A DNA stretch of 64,000 nt from assembly GCA_030704615.1 (NCBI GenBank), contig CM060734.1:124001-188000 (forward strand), given 5' to 3'. Below are positions 53,384 to 64,000 of the stretch, in pieces. A program made the translations under genes and the position numbers. Source of the DNA: Takakia lepidozioides (lineage: Eukaryota > Streptophyta > Takakiopsida > Takakiales > Takakiaceae). How positions within the stretch are numbered: position 1 is the first letter of the stretch; every line of letters begins with the position of its first letter. A model generated the notes under the pieces. The model did no database searches and had not been told where the DNA came from. It saw only the letters and a program-made list of their open reading frames with translations.

Positions 53384-56300
53384 ATGGCGGAAAACCCGAG
53401 CGCTACAGTGTACTGCCCTCCTCACGAGCATAGAGCTTCATTTCCGTGCAGAGGGGACATCTGCCGGGTGATGGAGAAATATCTGTGCGTTCGATATCAC
53501 CTGAAACCGGGGTCGGTTTTTTTGGAGGAGGAAATGAAGGACTCAAACGGCCTTGTTGTCGAGAGTATTGTTGTGCTCCACGATGATTTCGGCGATGGCA
53601 GGGAATGGCGAGTTCCACCATCGGACAGCGTCATATACAGGGCTGTTGGGGACTTCATTTGCCCGCCAAATGCACCTTCTATCCTGGCGCCTTCCACGAA
53701 ACAATCCGCGAATCAGAGAGTGGCTACCTCAAAGAGAGAAGTCCGCAACGAAGTAAATCCAGAGCCGAACCCATCCATGAAGACGAGTGATAACCGGGTT
53801 GTTGACAACCTGTCCGACTCAGACGAGGTCATGGAAGTTCCGAGGTCGTCCTGGAGATCAGGCAAGTCCTCAATGGACGTCAGTGGAGGAGGGAGTCATA
53901 TTCCCAGCACGAGCACCGCAGTTTGATCTATTCTTGAAATTCTGCGAGGGCTTCACCTGGAGGGACACCGGTCGGAGCTGGCCGGGCTGGACTACAGCAA
54001 GTTCGCAATTAAATCGGTTACATGCCTTCCCGCCGACGTCGACGGTAATATCTTCTTTGAGTTCCCTCCTCGGGCGGACTGCTCGAGGGCGTCCGGAATA
54101 TTGACAGATATGGATAGAAAACATGACGGTCATCCTTGGTGCGTTACCAAAACCACCAGCATGAAGATGCTTGATGGTGTGCGGGTGCGCTACGTTGTTT
54201 GTGTGGGCGCGTTGCGGTGTTTCTCCCCAACTTGCTTCCACTTTAAATCCAGAGGTCACAGGAACGAGACCGATTGGACAGGCACAACTCATCAACCATT
54301 TCGAGCTCAGGAGAAGGTTCCGAACTCCACATTTAAGTGTGCGCATTGCAAATAACCACCACACTGCATGTCTGTTTGTAATGCCAAGCAGTTCTATGTG
54401 TTGCACCATTTCCCTGACCTCACCCGCGAGGGGGAACTCGTGGGAGGCTGCCCACGAGGCAGAGCAGCTCGTTCAGGAGGAGGTTAAGTTGAGACCGGGT
54501 GCCAAACCCAAACAGATACAGCTCCAAGCCGCCCATAAGATGGCATTGGCCAGAATTATGTCGGAAGACGGCTCCGATAGAGTTCCTCTCGATGAGAAGG
54601 AAATGGAGGCATTGCTGGAGTCGGTGTCCCACGTATGTTCACCGAATGTCCGAAACCACATTGTCTCATGCAAACAGAAAATTGGGCGTGGCTCAGATAT
54701 GCACTCTATTCTGGAGGTGAAGCGACGATGTGGATATGACTACATTCATGGAAGTAGGTTTCCAGGACAAGGGACTGAGGCAGATCGTTGTTTCGTATTC
54801 AAAATGTCCACGTGTGGACCTGGCAGCGGCGTCGAACTGGTCGACAGGATGACGAGTGGGGACTTGTCAAACAGTTGGGTCATGTTCGACCATATCAAGC
54901 GAATTACAAATCACCAGTGGGTGACAATGGGTGCACATGTCTACGACACCCATTGCAGGATGCTAATGACAATTGCTATTTGTGAGATGAAAGGAGAGGA
55001 CACACAATCGGAGATGCTTCTTTGGCAGGGAATAAACGAACAGATGGCCAAGGCGGGATTGCCCCCTCCCAATTTCCGTGGTTTCATGGCGGCAACGCAC
55101 AAGCAAATTGGGCTGCCATCCGAAGGGTGTACGGGCAAGACCCCAATGTTCCCATGGAAGGCAATGAGAGATCTTGTGGGTTCCATTTTCTGCAGAGCCT
55201 TTCACAGTACACAACCAGGCTCGTGGCGCCAGATTTCAGAGAGGAGCACCGTTCCATGTGCCTTGCGTGGAAGCGCGCTCCCACCTTGGATGATGCAGAG
55301 ACACAGTTTGCATGTATACGGGCTTGGTGGACATCGTCAGGTGCTGTAAGGAAATCAGACGAGGGAGCAATGGTCAGTTGGCTAACATGGTGGCATCGTT
55401 TCCTCCAGTTCGGCGACTATATGCGGGAGGTGAGTTGCACGAATTCGCGTCCCGTTGAATATTATTCTTGGCCATATTTGTAACTTGCTTGTAACCTCAA
55501 CATGTGCTTGTGCAGGAAATGTGTCTTGACTCCGACACCGACATGCCCACGACAAACATGGCCGAATCAGTACACTCTTCCTAGCGTGCCTCCTCTGCGG
55601 CACATCTGGTGGACATCCTCACTGTCACAACGGAGGACATTGTGAGGTCAATTATGCAGCAATGCAGGTACAACGAGTTCTTGAAAGGGAAACGGTGGGG
55701 CTTGGGGCCGGACAGGCAGGAAATGCTGATGCGGACTGCCTCTAGATCGAAGAATCCTCGGAAGTGGGCAGCGGCCTTGCGAGAGGGCCTTCGGGACACG
55801 CCATTGCTGCGAAGAGGCCAACATTTGGAAGGAGATGTTCATACCCGTCCAGTGAGACGAAGACTTGACGAGGCACCTGGCGGAGAAGAGGATTCATGGC
55901 GGGCTGACAAGAATATTCACACGCTCCCTCGTGGTCCCGTGATGTTACCCGAGGAGGTCTTGTCGAGCACCGCAAGTCCTGCACGTTCAAGATCGCCATC
56001 TCCTTTGAGCACAGGGCGCGTGCCCCGGCAACATAACGAGCCATCTGTAGTAAAGCAGTACAACATTCCCATTGTGGAGACAAGAGTGTCGGAGTCACAG
56101 TGGAGAATTGCGAGGACATTGCCGGCATTTGGAGGGAAGTGCTGCGCCATCCGGGTGGATACGAGAGCACGCTGTGGTGAGATGATTCGGAGGAACCCAC
56201 ACGGTGTTGTACCTGCACCTTGTAAGATTTTTGACTCCCACATTTGCTCACGCCACAACGCAGACATTTTGGTTCTATAGGCACGACATAATGACCTGTG

Positions 56301-56906
56301 TATTTGGCAAGCCCAAGTACGGGATTCAGGGAATGCCGGAGCCTCCGGGCGTCTGGCCTGTTGCACCGGGTTGCAGCCTCTCTCAGAATGAGGCGGATGC
56401 TCTATCTGCAGCAGGATTTTGACCCGGCCCACGCATTTCCGGTTCCTCAGACCCAGCCATTGCAGACTGCTCGGTCCAGTAGAGACGGATTGGACAATTC
56501 TGCACATCCCACAATGCGATTCGGAAGAGTGAAGAGACGACACCCTCCCAACAAGTTGAATGAGACTCGGATTGCCAATGCTCTTGGGATGGCTTGCACT
56601 ATTTAGAGCTCCGTGGACGTACCCCCACCCGGCCTTGGGCGTGTGTATCGGATGGCAACGGCCGGCTCGGCTGTACGCGACGATGTATACACAATTACGA
56701 TTGGAGTGGAGCCGACTTGCAATTGTACAGACTTCTCGTTGATGGAAGCAAAGAAGGGTTCGAAGTATTATCCGTGCAAGCATCTGTATTACATTTACCT
56801 GAAGAGGTTGAGGATGAACGTAACTATTGATGACTTTATTCATGCACCGGCATTGAGCGTGAACGAGCTGCACAAACTCCTCCTTAGGGATTCCAGAAAT
56901 CATTGA
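53384..56906 (+). pseudogene. MULE-like transposase with DDE core and SWIM finger
   Basis: ATG 53384 opens MAENPSATVYCPPHEHRASF; the frame continues past TGA 53924 to a Cys/His region (CFSPTCFHFK, FKCAHCK) ending at TAA 54353. After a shift near 54430 comes the DDE core: HIVSCKQKIGRGSD, VMFDHIKRITNHQWVTMGAH with VYDTHC (first Asp, about 54944), then FRGFMA where a one-base shift near 55090 removes the second Asp ahead of NAQANWAAIRR, and TLDDAETQFACIRAWW with the candidate Glu near 55298. An 86-bp intron (55430-55515, GTGAGT...GCAG) is followed by NMAESVHSS, TAG 55582 and RASSAAHL. A Cys/His-rich segment ends at 56280. The last frame has KRRHPPNKL, TAG 56604, and a SWIM finger (CNC, then CKH, about 56718-56783). 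DDE plus SWIM is the Mutator-like architecture. It is dead, with at least four stops and two or more shifts. Confidence 0.75.
55430..55515 (+). other. Intron in the MULE-like gene
   Basis: Donor GAG|GTGAGT at 55430 and acceptor TTGTGCAG|GAAATG at 55515. Joining them continues the frame from YMRE to EMCLDSDTDM. 86 bp. Confidence 0.7.
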
Positions 56907-57049
56907 TGGGGCAAAGGGAATCCTCCATATGGATCTTTTCAATTGCATTTTGCTGTATCAGACTTTTTTTTGCAGTGTAATGAAATGCACCCCAAAACTC
57001 CTGGAATGAGGCAATATTCCATTCAAACTGAGATCCAACAGAAGCAGTT
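56907..57049. other. Spacer after the SWIM finger
   Basis: 3' region of the MULE-like gene. No further coding signal. Confidence 0.4.
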
Positions 57050-57800
57050 GTGGGGCCATTTATGGAAAAATGGCGCCGAATTTCTCTTTTTGGGGCCGAA
57101 AACTGGCTAATTCCCAACATGCACTGGTACCTGTGTCTGGGAAAATGGTGTCGAATTTCTCTTTTTTGGGCCGAAAACTGGCTAAGTCCCAACATGCACT
57201 GGTACCGTGTCTGGAAAAATGGCGCCGAATGTCTCTTTTTGGGGCCGAAAACTGGCTAAGTCCCAACATGCACTGGTACCTGTGTCTGGGAAAATGGCGT
57301 CGAATTTCTCTTTTTTGGGCCGAAAACTGGCTAAGTCCCAACATGCACTGGTACCGTGTCTGGAAAAATGGCGCCGAATGTCTCTTTTTGGGGCCGAAAA
57401 CTGGCTAAGTCCCAACATGCACTGGTACCTGTGTCTGGGAAAATGGCGTCGAATTTCTCTTTTTTGGGCCGAAAACTGGCTAAGTCCCAACATGCACTGG
57501 TACCGTGTCTGGAAAAATGGCGCCGAATTTCTCTTTTTGGGCCGAAAACTGGCTAAGTCCCAACATGCACTTTGTACAGTGTCTGGAAAAATGGCGCCGA
57601 ATTTCCCTATTTTGCGCCGAAAACTGGCTAAGTCCGAACATGCACTGGAAAAATGGCGCAGAATTACCTGTCATGAGGGGACCTATAGCCGCGGAATTCG
57701 GCACCATTTTTCGCCAGAGAGACCTATTACCGCGAAATACGTCGCCATTTTTTCAGGTTACGGACCCTATTACCGCGAAATTCGGCGCCATATTTGCACA
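57050..57800. repeat. 149-bp (2 x about 75) tandem repeat with GGCGCC motif
   Basis: Alternating A and B units: AAAAATGGCGCCGAATGTCT and AAAATGGCGTCGAATTTCTC, each followed by GGCCGAAAACTGGCTAAGTC and CCAACATGCACTGGTACC. Full dimers are 149 bp apart (57207 and 57356). Related to the 95-bp intronic satellite at 38.9-39.6 kb. The last units (57640-57800) are diverged. Confidence 0.85.
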
Positions 57801-58128
57801 TGTCGCTGGGAATTGGCATGAGCGGAAGACGAAATATCATGAGCACAACTGTCAAAACTGCAATTTTCCCTTCAAGGGGCCGAATAATATATTTGTTTTT
57901 CCTGACACATTGCATTAAATTATTGTTTTTTATTGTTTTTTATTTTCGAAATTTGTACTTCTGCTCATGAAAACCGATTGTCTTACTACTCCGCTCATGC
58001 CGCTCATGCCGCTCATGCTCATGAAATAGCAAACCTCAATTTACTTGTATTAATGATTCAGTTTATAGCTTTGGATTTGTCGTGGTTCCCTTCACCTTTG
58101 TTGACGTCTTTGCTGTTTTTCTTTACAG
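57801..58128. other. Probable intron 3' part upstream of the orphan exon
   Basis: AT-rich, with repeated GCTCATG near 57963-58022 (CCGCTCATGCCGCTCATGC) and ending in a strong polypyrimidine tract and CAG at 58126-58128. Confidence 0.45.
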
Positions 58129-58407
58129 ATGCAAGAGACAGTATATCTTTTGAACCCTCATGACAAGTGCATAAAGGCGTCCGCAGTGAGGGCTGAAGTG
58201 GTTGGGCTACCTAGCAGGGACAAGTACCATGGCAAGGACATACGCCCAGGCTGGTATAAGGTGAAAGTCTTTGAATGCACCCATCCGAATGTTGTCCTGC
58301 ATTCTCCCAATAGGAATGATGATCCCCCTCAGACTAGACTTGAGCACATACTAGGCAGTTACACTTTGTGGCCAACAAAGAGTCTGAGGAACGCTGACAT
58401 TCACTAA
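58129..58407 (+). CDS. Terminal exon resembling DUF8039, orphan
   Basis: Exon starts at 58129 right after TTTTTCTTTACAG, a textbook 3' splice site, and runs 92 codons to TAA 58405-58407. It reads ETVYLLNPHDKCIKASAVRA, HGKDIRPGWYKVKVFECTHP, then RLEHILGSYTLWPTKSLRNA. The pattern K-x-A...(hydrophobic) with YKVKV and a late LWPTK resembles the DUF8039 domain found next to plant transposase-like genes; this is a motif-level match only. No stop or shift interrupts it. The partner exons are not visible: the upstream DNA is a palindrome satellite and then the MULE-like gene, to which it could once have belonged as a last exon, or it may be the end of another element gene. It could be read from its own ATG as a small protein. 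Confidence 0.45.
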   Translation: MQETVYLLNPHDKCIKASAVRAEVVGLPSRDKYHGKDIRPGWYKVKVFECTHPNVVLHSPNRNDDPPQTRLEHILGSYTLWPTKSLRNADIH

Positions 58408-60000
58408 GTATAGTGATGCAAAGTTGTAGCAAATCCATATGAACCACCCATTGTTTATTATCAAAGGATGCTTTGAGGTAAAGATTTGGTAGATAGTTCC
58501 CTAGGCCGTTTTGTCTTTCATGTACTACATGTGATCTTCATTGTTCATGGTTGGTAGGGTAGGATGTAGCATTGTCCAACATGCTTGACATTCTACCTGA
58601 TTAGGCAATTTAGGTGTGTTATCATGTTATGCATTGTTGGATTAAAAAGCATGGTATAACAAGAACAAGAATATAACTCTCATATTTCATTACGAGTCCC
58701 TATTCTGACAGGGAGAACACTTTTGTAATAGCAGCAAACCAGTGCAATAAACATTCCATAGTTACATATGCAACCTGAACAAACATAATTTCCAATCATA
58801 TATCCAACTGGTAAAAGATGGCTTGAGTGGTTCTTGGAGTTATATCTAGTACTCACGATAGCACGTCGCAAGTCACAAGGCCGACTTGTCAATACACTTC
58901 CTCACTGGCTATTCATCTACAACAACTCAGTTATTGTTTGGTGCTCCAGTGCCAGTGTGGCACGTGGCTATCCATAACAATGTATGGATGCCACGTGCGA
59001 TCTCGAGGCTGTACCACGCGCGTGGCAGCAACATTAATGAGTTGGTAAAGTTGGTAACACCGGTCAAAAGTCAATAATACTACAGGTCAAAGTCAAAGTC
59101 AAATACTTCTGGAAGCTAGTGTTAGCGCCAGTTTCACAAACGATCACCACCTCATAAGACGTTCATCGCCATATACATAAATGCTGGAGGGGGGGTAATA
59201 ATATTGTGTCTCGAGGGGGCACATTAACCCCTAAAAAACGAGAGTTTTTTTGCGATTTTTTTAGAAAACCCTGACATGGCCTGACTCGAGTGGATGTATG
59301 TTGCTGCCAAGTTCATCCACGTGGATGAACCGTACAATGTTGTCAGTAACTACATCATACATGTGGTCAAAAATTCTCAGGTCATTCCACCGCTAGAATG
59401 AGCAGATTATAATGTGGGAGTGACCCCCAATTTGTAGGATTTACAAAAACTCATGGAAAAACTAGGTTTGACCACCAATTTTCTTCATGTTCTAGTTTTG
59501 GGTTCCCCTCCAATTATTGACCAATTGATGCCTATCAAGTGCAGGACATTATGTCCAAATTTTAGCATGTAATGACATGTTTTCATTAGTGCCCCTTTGT
59601 ATGTAGCTGCTTAGGGGTACCTGTGGGTAAAATGAACAAGACTTCTACTTGGATGCAGCGAGTAGCATAATTTTTGCATGAAAAAAATTCCTATGATGAG
59701 TAGATGCCAGGTAGGAATACAAAGAGAATGCACCAATTCACAGTTGGAATTTCCAAGTTTGGCTCAAGGGATGTAGTATATAATGGCCCCAGGCGCTCAT
59801 TGGCCCACGTCACGTAGTCAACACGCTCAAAACTTGCACACCACATAAAATCTGCACTTTTCACACATGTAAAAATCCTAGGCGGCGTTGTAGTAATCCA
59901 AATGGCACGGGGTTTCGTGCATTCAATAGCTGACAATGTAAGCTACAAGTTTGCTTTGGGGTCCACCTCCATCAGATGCCATCCTGACCATATACACTAA
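58408..60000. other. No gene recognised; G-box hairpin at 58960-58998
   Basis: AT-rich DNA. The one clear structure is GCACGTGGCTATCCATA, a short loop, and TATGGATGCCACGTGC, a hairpin with one bulge and a CACGTG G-box in each arm. Nothing coding from 59050 to 60000 could be supported. Confidence 0.45.
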
Positions 60001-60010
60001 GCGAAAAAAA

Positions 60011-60040
60011 GGACGCGACCCGAAACGGGTCGCATCGTCC
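60011..60040. repeat. GCGACCC hairpin
   Basis: GGACGCGACCCG, loop AAA, CGGGTCG, then CATCGTCC: a compact inverted repeat with a short bulge. It carries the GCGACC/GGTCGC motif of the hAT arrays. Confidence 0.7.
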
Positions 60041-60640
60041 TTCAGGGGTTAAGGGAGCGCATACCAAGGATGTTCTTTCGCAGATTGTACCATAGCTGAC
60101 AATGATTTGTCAAAATCTGTACGCAATCCATTGAAATTGTAGGTACCATTTCTAAATTGCCTCCATCCACAGTGGGACTCATGGGAAGTTTAATTCTGTT
60201 GTTAACACATGAGTGATGAACTCCCAATCTGCATCAACGATGGAGCGAACAAACAAGCCATCCCACAACTTCTTGCTCAATCACCTACGTCATTGTCTAC
60301 GTTGACGCACATATTGAGGACGTTCTTGAGCGTACAGTACCAATTAAGCTGGCATTGATTTGTCAAAATATGTACGCAGTCCATTCAAAACCTCACTCAA
60401 CGAATCCTTTATGGCACCATCCCAGTTGGTCTTGAATTGCAGGTTCCTTTTTAAGATATAAACCTCACCCAACGAGTCCTCTATGGCACCATCTCGCACC
60501 AAGGCTAAAAATAATATGATACGATCCAAATTTCCACTTTGCATACTACCGCAAGTACATGAATAAATATTAATGAAAAGCTTCAGACATACAACAAAGA
60601 GATGACAACATTGAAGTGAGCTATTGAACAATTATAGTAA
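60041..60640. other. Non-coding with internal duplications
   Basis: GATTTGTCAAAATCTGTACG at about 60104 recurs with changes at 60357, and a block containing CAACGAATCCTTTATGGCAC at about 60397 recurs near 60467. No gene seen. Confidence 0.45.
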
Positions 60641-61200
60641 GTAACCAAATGAGAGCGACCCCTGAAGTCGCTTTTTGATTTTCAATTTGAAAATAAAATT
60701 TATTCCTAACACTGTTGATGTCGTATGGGCCGCTTTGCGTCTGTAATATTTTGTAGAAACCTGTCGCTTTTTAAAAGAGACCCCTAGCTGGTAGGAGGTC
60801 GCTCGCTTCTAGCGGCCGTTTTGTTTTCAGCTTTGTTAAAAACCCTTCGTTCTTTTAAGGCGAATCCCATGCGATCGGCACTGTTCGACATTTTCCGGAT
60901 AATTGGACCAAACTTCTATCCCACAAGCAACCCCCACGGCGTCTTAGATTTTCTAATATTGTACTGAGGGTTTTAAGCGACCCTTAAACATGATTTCCTT
61001 AAAAAAGATGACAACAACCTTCCGGACGTCGCTAAAAAACCCACTGCAGGAGGGTCGCGCAAAAAAAAAAAACCCGAAAATCAGGAATCGCATTAAAAAA
61101 CTGTTAGCGACCTTTCAGAGGTCGCTGCAAGAAGCCACTTCATGCGGGTCATTGGTAAACAGCAACCCGAAATGACCATGCGACCCTTGGGCCCCTCCCA
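60640..61200. repeat. Scattered GCGACC/GGTCGC motifs, possible relic of a hAT-type subterminal array
   Basis: GAGCGACCCCTGAAGTCGC, GAGGTCGCTCGCTTCTAGCG, AAGCGACCCTTAAAC, GAGGGTCGCGC and TTAGCGACCTTTCAGAGGTCGC occur within 560 bp, separated by A- or T-runs as in the hAT arrays. No transposase is next to them. Confidence 0.5.
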
Positions 61201-61640
61201 ATGACTTAAGTCAATTCTCGCTCTGGGGCCGGCTTGAGAATGGACGCCCAGGGGGCCGGTGGGTTTGCCGTGGGGCGCAAACGACATTGGCGATGCTCGC
61301 ACCCGCACACGGAGGGGCGCCAACGTTGTTAACCCCCCCGAATTGCAGTAGTGTAGATGAAAATTTTCGGGCCACATTACACTCCAATCTTCATTGATCC
61401 AAAGCATTGCCTTATGAAAAGGCAAGCGTCACCAAGGCTTGTGCATACTAAGTTCTAATACCTTACATACCTAACCACGTATTTATATGATTATTAGTTC
61501 ATATATAGCTTTGGGGCCGTGTCCACACATTCATCCTTAATCTGGCAGAGAAAGAACGGAATCACAACAATTTCATAATCCCTATTTCTCTTATTTTGGC
61601 ATATATATATATGACGCCAACCGAAGCCAACGTAAATAAC
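61201..61640. other. No gene recognised
   Basis: GC-richer patch at 61240-61330, then AT-rich DNA with an ATATATATATATG run near 61600. Nothing coding. Confidence 0.4.
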
Positions 61641-63100
61641 AGCCTCTTCCCCTTGCAGGTATTGCCTCCTTTCAGGGGTGGGCTCTATCCGCACCGTAAC
61701 CTATCATATAGTGGCTAGCTGGCCACTTTCAATCTTACGTTTATTGAGGATTAGGGTCGATGTGAGTGATGTAATAGCTATGAAGTGTAAGGCTCGTTGT
61801 AGAGATGCAGTGTATTTGGGTGGTAGGTTGGGATTATCTTTCAAACCTTGGATATTATGGGTATGAGCACCGCCTCTGACACCCGCAGTGATGACGGTCA
61901 GAGGTGTCGTGTTCCAGCCTTGCTGATGGAGGGCATGTATGATTAGGTCATATTTTCGTGTTTGTACATAATTGATTGATCTGGATTTAAATCATGGCAG
62001 AATGTGAATTCCAAAAAATGTATTTTGAGAGATGGAAGCGGTTTTGTCGGCGGCAATGCCAGTACAGGAAGTCCTTGGACTAGCAAAATATCTGGGCATA
62101 ACCTTGCCAAGCAAAGGCACGGGTGCCCTTGGGAGCATACACAAGGTAGTAGCCATGGGGGTATAGTGTGGTCCGGTGGGCGACCTTGGAACGTGCCTGC
62201 ATTGATGAGGTTAAACCATCTGGATTTCGGATGTGAAGTGAGAATTTTGTGGAGTTGTCTAACCCTTGGTTATGTCTAGTTACCCGCAACCCATGAATTA
62301 TGGGGTGGTTGCAGTAGAGAAGTAAGTGTGGCCATCTGTCTATTTGGGGATTTTGGGATGAACACAACATGCAGTGTTTATGAGGGTATAATAATGGTCA
62401 GAACAAGTTCCGTCGTTGATTGCCCATGCATTGACCATACCGAAATTTCAGTGTTTGTTTGATTTGTGCACCAGTAACCCTAGGGGATGTCCAAAATGAT
62501 TGGACATACTATGTAGCAGGTGCGGGGATGAGATCCACTTAGATATATAGGAATTTTTGTAGGTACGAGATTATTGTATAAGTAGTTTGGTCTCGCCCTT
62601 AATGTGTGTGTGCAGGTTCCGTATATGTGCTATGGTCGGGAATCTAGCCCTTGCTGATATGAGCGAGAACGGGTATTGTGCGACCGGTGGATTGGGCTGG
62701 TCGAGGGGTTCGTGATTGGCTGAATGGGACCAAGTTGGCAAGATGGTCTGCTATGTCATTACCTATTATGTCTGTGTGAGATCGAACTTTATGTATATGG
62801 ATTTACAGCGGTAAAGCGGATACAATATCGACGATTCCTTTTATAAGTGTAATATTAGGATGGTGGATTTGTGATGATGGCTTGCAGATTTGGTTGGTGA
62901 GAAGGTGTAGGGAGACCCGTAAATAAATAGTATGTGTAAGTAGGTTGGTGGGGGAGAGACTTGAGAGCATCATATATAGCCATAATCTCCGCTCGCAAGA
63001 TATTCTGGCGACCAGGGAGACGGCTATATATTTTGGTGTTGGTGCCAACCAAATATACACCATAACCCGCCTAGGCATCTTTTAAGGAGCCATCAGTATA
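61640..63100 (-). pseudogene. LINE ORF2 C-terminal fragment with RNase H, second locus
   Basis: Minus strand. Around 63080-62900: VGTNTKIYSRLPGRQN then ILRAEIMAIYDALKSLPHQP, the RNase H Glu region. About 62810-62720: KVRSHTDIIGNDIADHLANL with the last catalytic Asp, closely parallel to the phrase in the 27.0-28.7 kb copy. The FTDS region is damaged (FTGLPT) and frames shift several times. From 62400 down to about 61640 a decayed C-terminal and 3' region can be followed; CAGTGATGACGGTCAGAGG near 61895 resembles 27395-27415. It is more diverged than the other copy and inactive. Confidence 0.75.
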
Positions 63101-64000
63101 TATGCAATTTTGTGGTGAGAATTTCAAGGTTGGCATAACACCAGTCACTGCTACTGATGATGGCAGCCATGGCCGTGGATGGCCATCGCGCACGGAATCC
63201 GTTCTCGTGAACGGTGATGAATGTTACATCTCCATTCATGACAACGGATGTCATCATCCATCACCGTCACGGTGATGGGCTCTGTGACCCGTCGCAGTGG
63301 AGAAAAGACTCTCTATCAATGGTCAACCTACCTGTATTCCGTAGGGATGAGGATTTTCTGGGCCCGTCGATAGATCTGAGATGTTTGTCTTGTAGCCTAC
63401 CCCATTGTGCGTGTGCGGCGCATGAAAAAGAATGCACCAAAGATCCTACAATAGAGAGGATTCAAAATCTTAAAAAGTCGAGAATCATTCCCCGTAATTT
63501 CCTTGCCACGCAATAAAAAAGAGCGGTTTGTTTATTCGAATATTTGAAAGAATCTGAATGCGTACATACGTATACCCCTGCCCTCCGCTACGACCCCTCT
63601 CTCGAACATCATACCTCCCGTCAAAAGTCAGAGCTTTTCCTATAAACCTCAGATGTCGCATGCATTACTATAGAATACCTTGGGTATCTCCATCGATCAC
63701 TTGGTGCTAGTCAAAACTGTCCGCTTGAGGGCCACTACCTAATGTACCCTGGAATGGTCGAGCAGCAGCAGCGATAACGCTGTGTAAGACTTGGGGACCG
63801 GGCTGGCCTCGCTATGGAATACCAAATGCTCGACAATTTTACTATCATCTACAACCCTCGACAAATCAACCACTAGTGGTTGTAGATGATTTGTCCAGGG
63901 TTGATTTTTGGGCAAACGGTATTCGTTGGAATACCAAATGCCCATGTCTTCATCCCACTTGTTCAATGAATATTCTCTAATAGATTCTTAGATCCTTCAA
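63101..64000. other. No gene recognised
   Basis: A palindrome CATCACCGTCACGGTGATG lies at about 63259-63277. At 63810-63960 the phrases GGAATACCAAATGC and ATCTACAACC occur in direct and inverted copies around CAACCACTAGTGGTTG. An open frame at 63214-63516 has a Cys/His cluster (CLSCSLPHCACAAHEKEC) but no recognised domain. Confidence 0.4.

Noticed and set aside
57207-57821. 204-codon open frame
   Set aside because: It is the 149-bp satellite read through; the product is a monotonous repeat (GRKLAKSQHALVP).
63214-63516. Cys/His cluster resembling a zinc finger
   Set aside because: Ligand spacing matches no known finger, and the frame has no coding-like context.

Overview
The window looks like repeat-dominated nuclear DNA of a seed-free streptophyte (a charophyte alga, bryophyte or fern; the sequence does not settle which). 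Reasons: a decayed PLS-type pentatricopeptide (PPR) gene, a Ty3/gypsy element primed by initiator-Met tRNA, spliced GT-AG introns, plant-type TTTAGGG-like interstitial repeats, and DUF659/hATC and SWIM-containing DNA transposases. There is one 500-base assembly gap (45183-45682). I find no intact single-copy host gene, no rRNA gene and no convincing tRNA gene. Almost every recognisable coding stretch is a transposable element or a pseudogene carrying frameshifts and premature stops.

Layout. 1-321: LINE reverse-transcriptase fragment. 847-3219: decayed gene with a degenerate RING-type finger and a coiled coil. 3.6-5.0 kb: 120-bp tandem repeat. 5.2-6.3 kb: dispersed composite repeat. 6.4-7.1 kb: PPR pseudogene (minus). 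7.3-8.9 kb: AT-rich, no gene seen. 9266-24929: a very large inverted duplication (arms of about 7.6 and 7.2 kb, 810-bp spacer); each arm holds a gag-like retrotransposon fragment, a kilobase array of GGCGGTCGC palindromes and a hAT transposase. 25-29 kb: AT-rich DNA, another copy of the dispersed repeat, and a LINE RNase H fragment (minus). 29.5-33.2 kb: decayed coiled-coil/gag-like ORF series followed by an LTR-like block with a TATA box. 33.5-36.5 kb: two roughly 645-bp direct repeats around a 1.66-kb interior. 36.5-37.8 kb: purine/pyrimidine inverted repeats and a GC-rich patch. 37.9-39.8 kb: two-exon gene of unknown function (minus) whose intron holds a 95-bp satellite.

39.9-45.2 kb: plus-strand Ty3/gypsy element with protease, remnants of a cytosine-C5 DNA methyltransferase, RT, RNase H, integrase and a degenerate PHD finger, followed by two LTR starts in tandem. 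45.7-50.2 kb: an unrelated minus-strand Ty3/gypsy element with gag, zinc knuckle, protease, RT, RNase H, integrase, PBS and a 722-bp LTR. 51.0-53.1 and 57.05-57.8 kb: arrays of GGCGCC-centred palindromes on either side of a MULE-like transposase gene (53384-56906) with DDE and SWIM domains. 58.1-58.4 kb: a spliced orphan exon resembling DUF8039. 58.4-61.6 kb: mostly unassigned, with GCGACC/GGTCGC hairpins. 61.6-63.1 kb: third LINE fragment (minus).

The most interesting points are (1) the hAT-containing inverted duplication, which if transcribed would give a long hairpin RNA against the transposon; (2) a methyltransferase plus PHD-finger module inside a gypsy polyprotein; and (3) the recurring pattern of long arrays of short perfect palindromes around DNA-transposon genes (GGCGGTCGC with hAT, GGCGCC with MULE). 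All translations were made by eye; boundaries are approximate unless a splice site, LTR terminus or stop codon is named.
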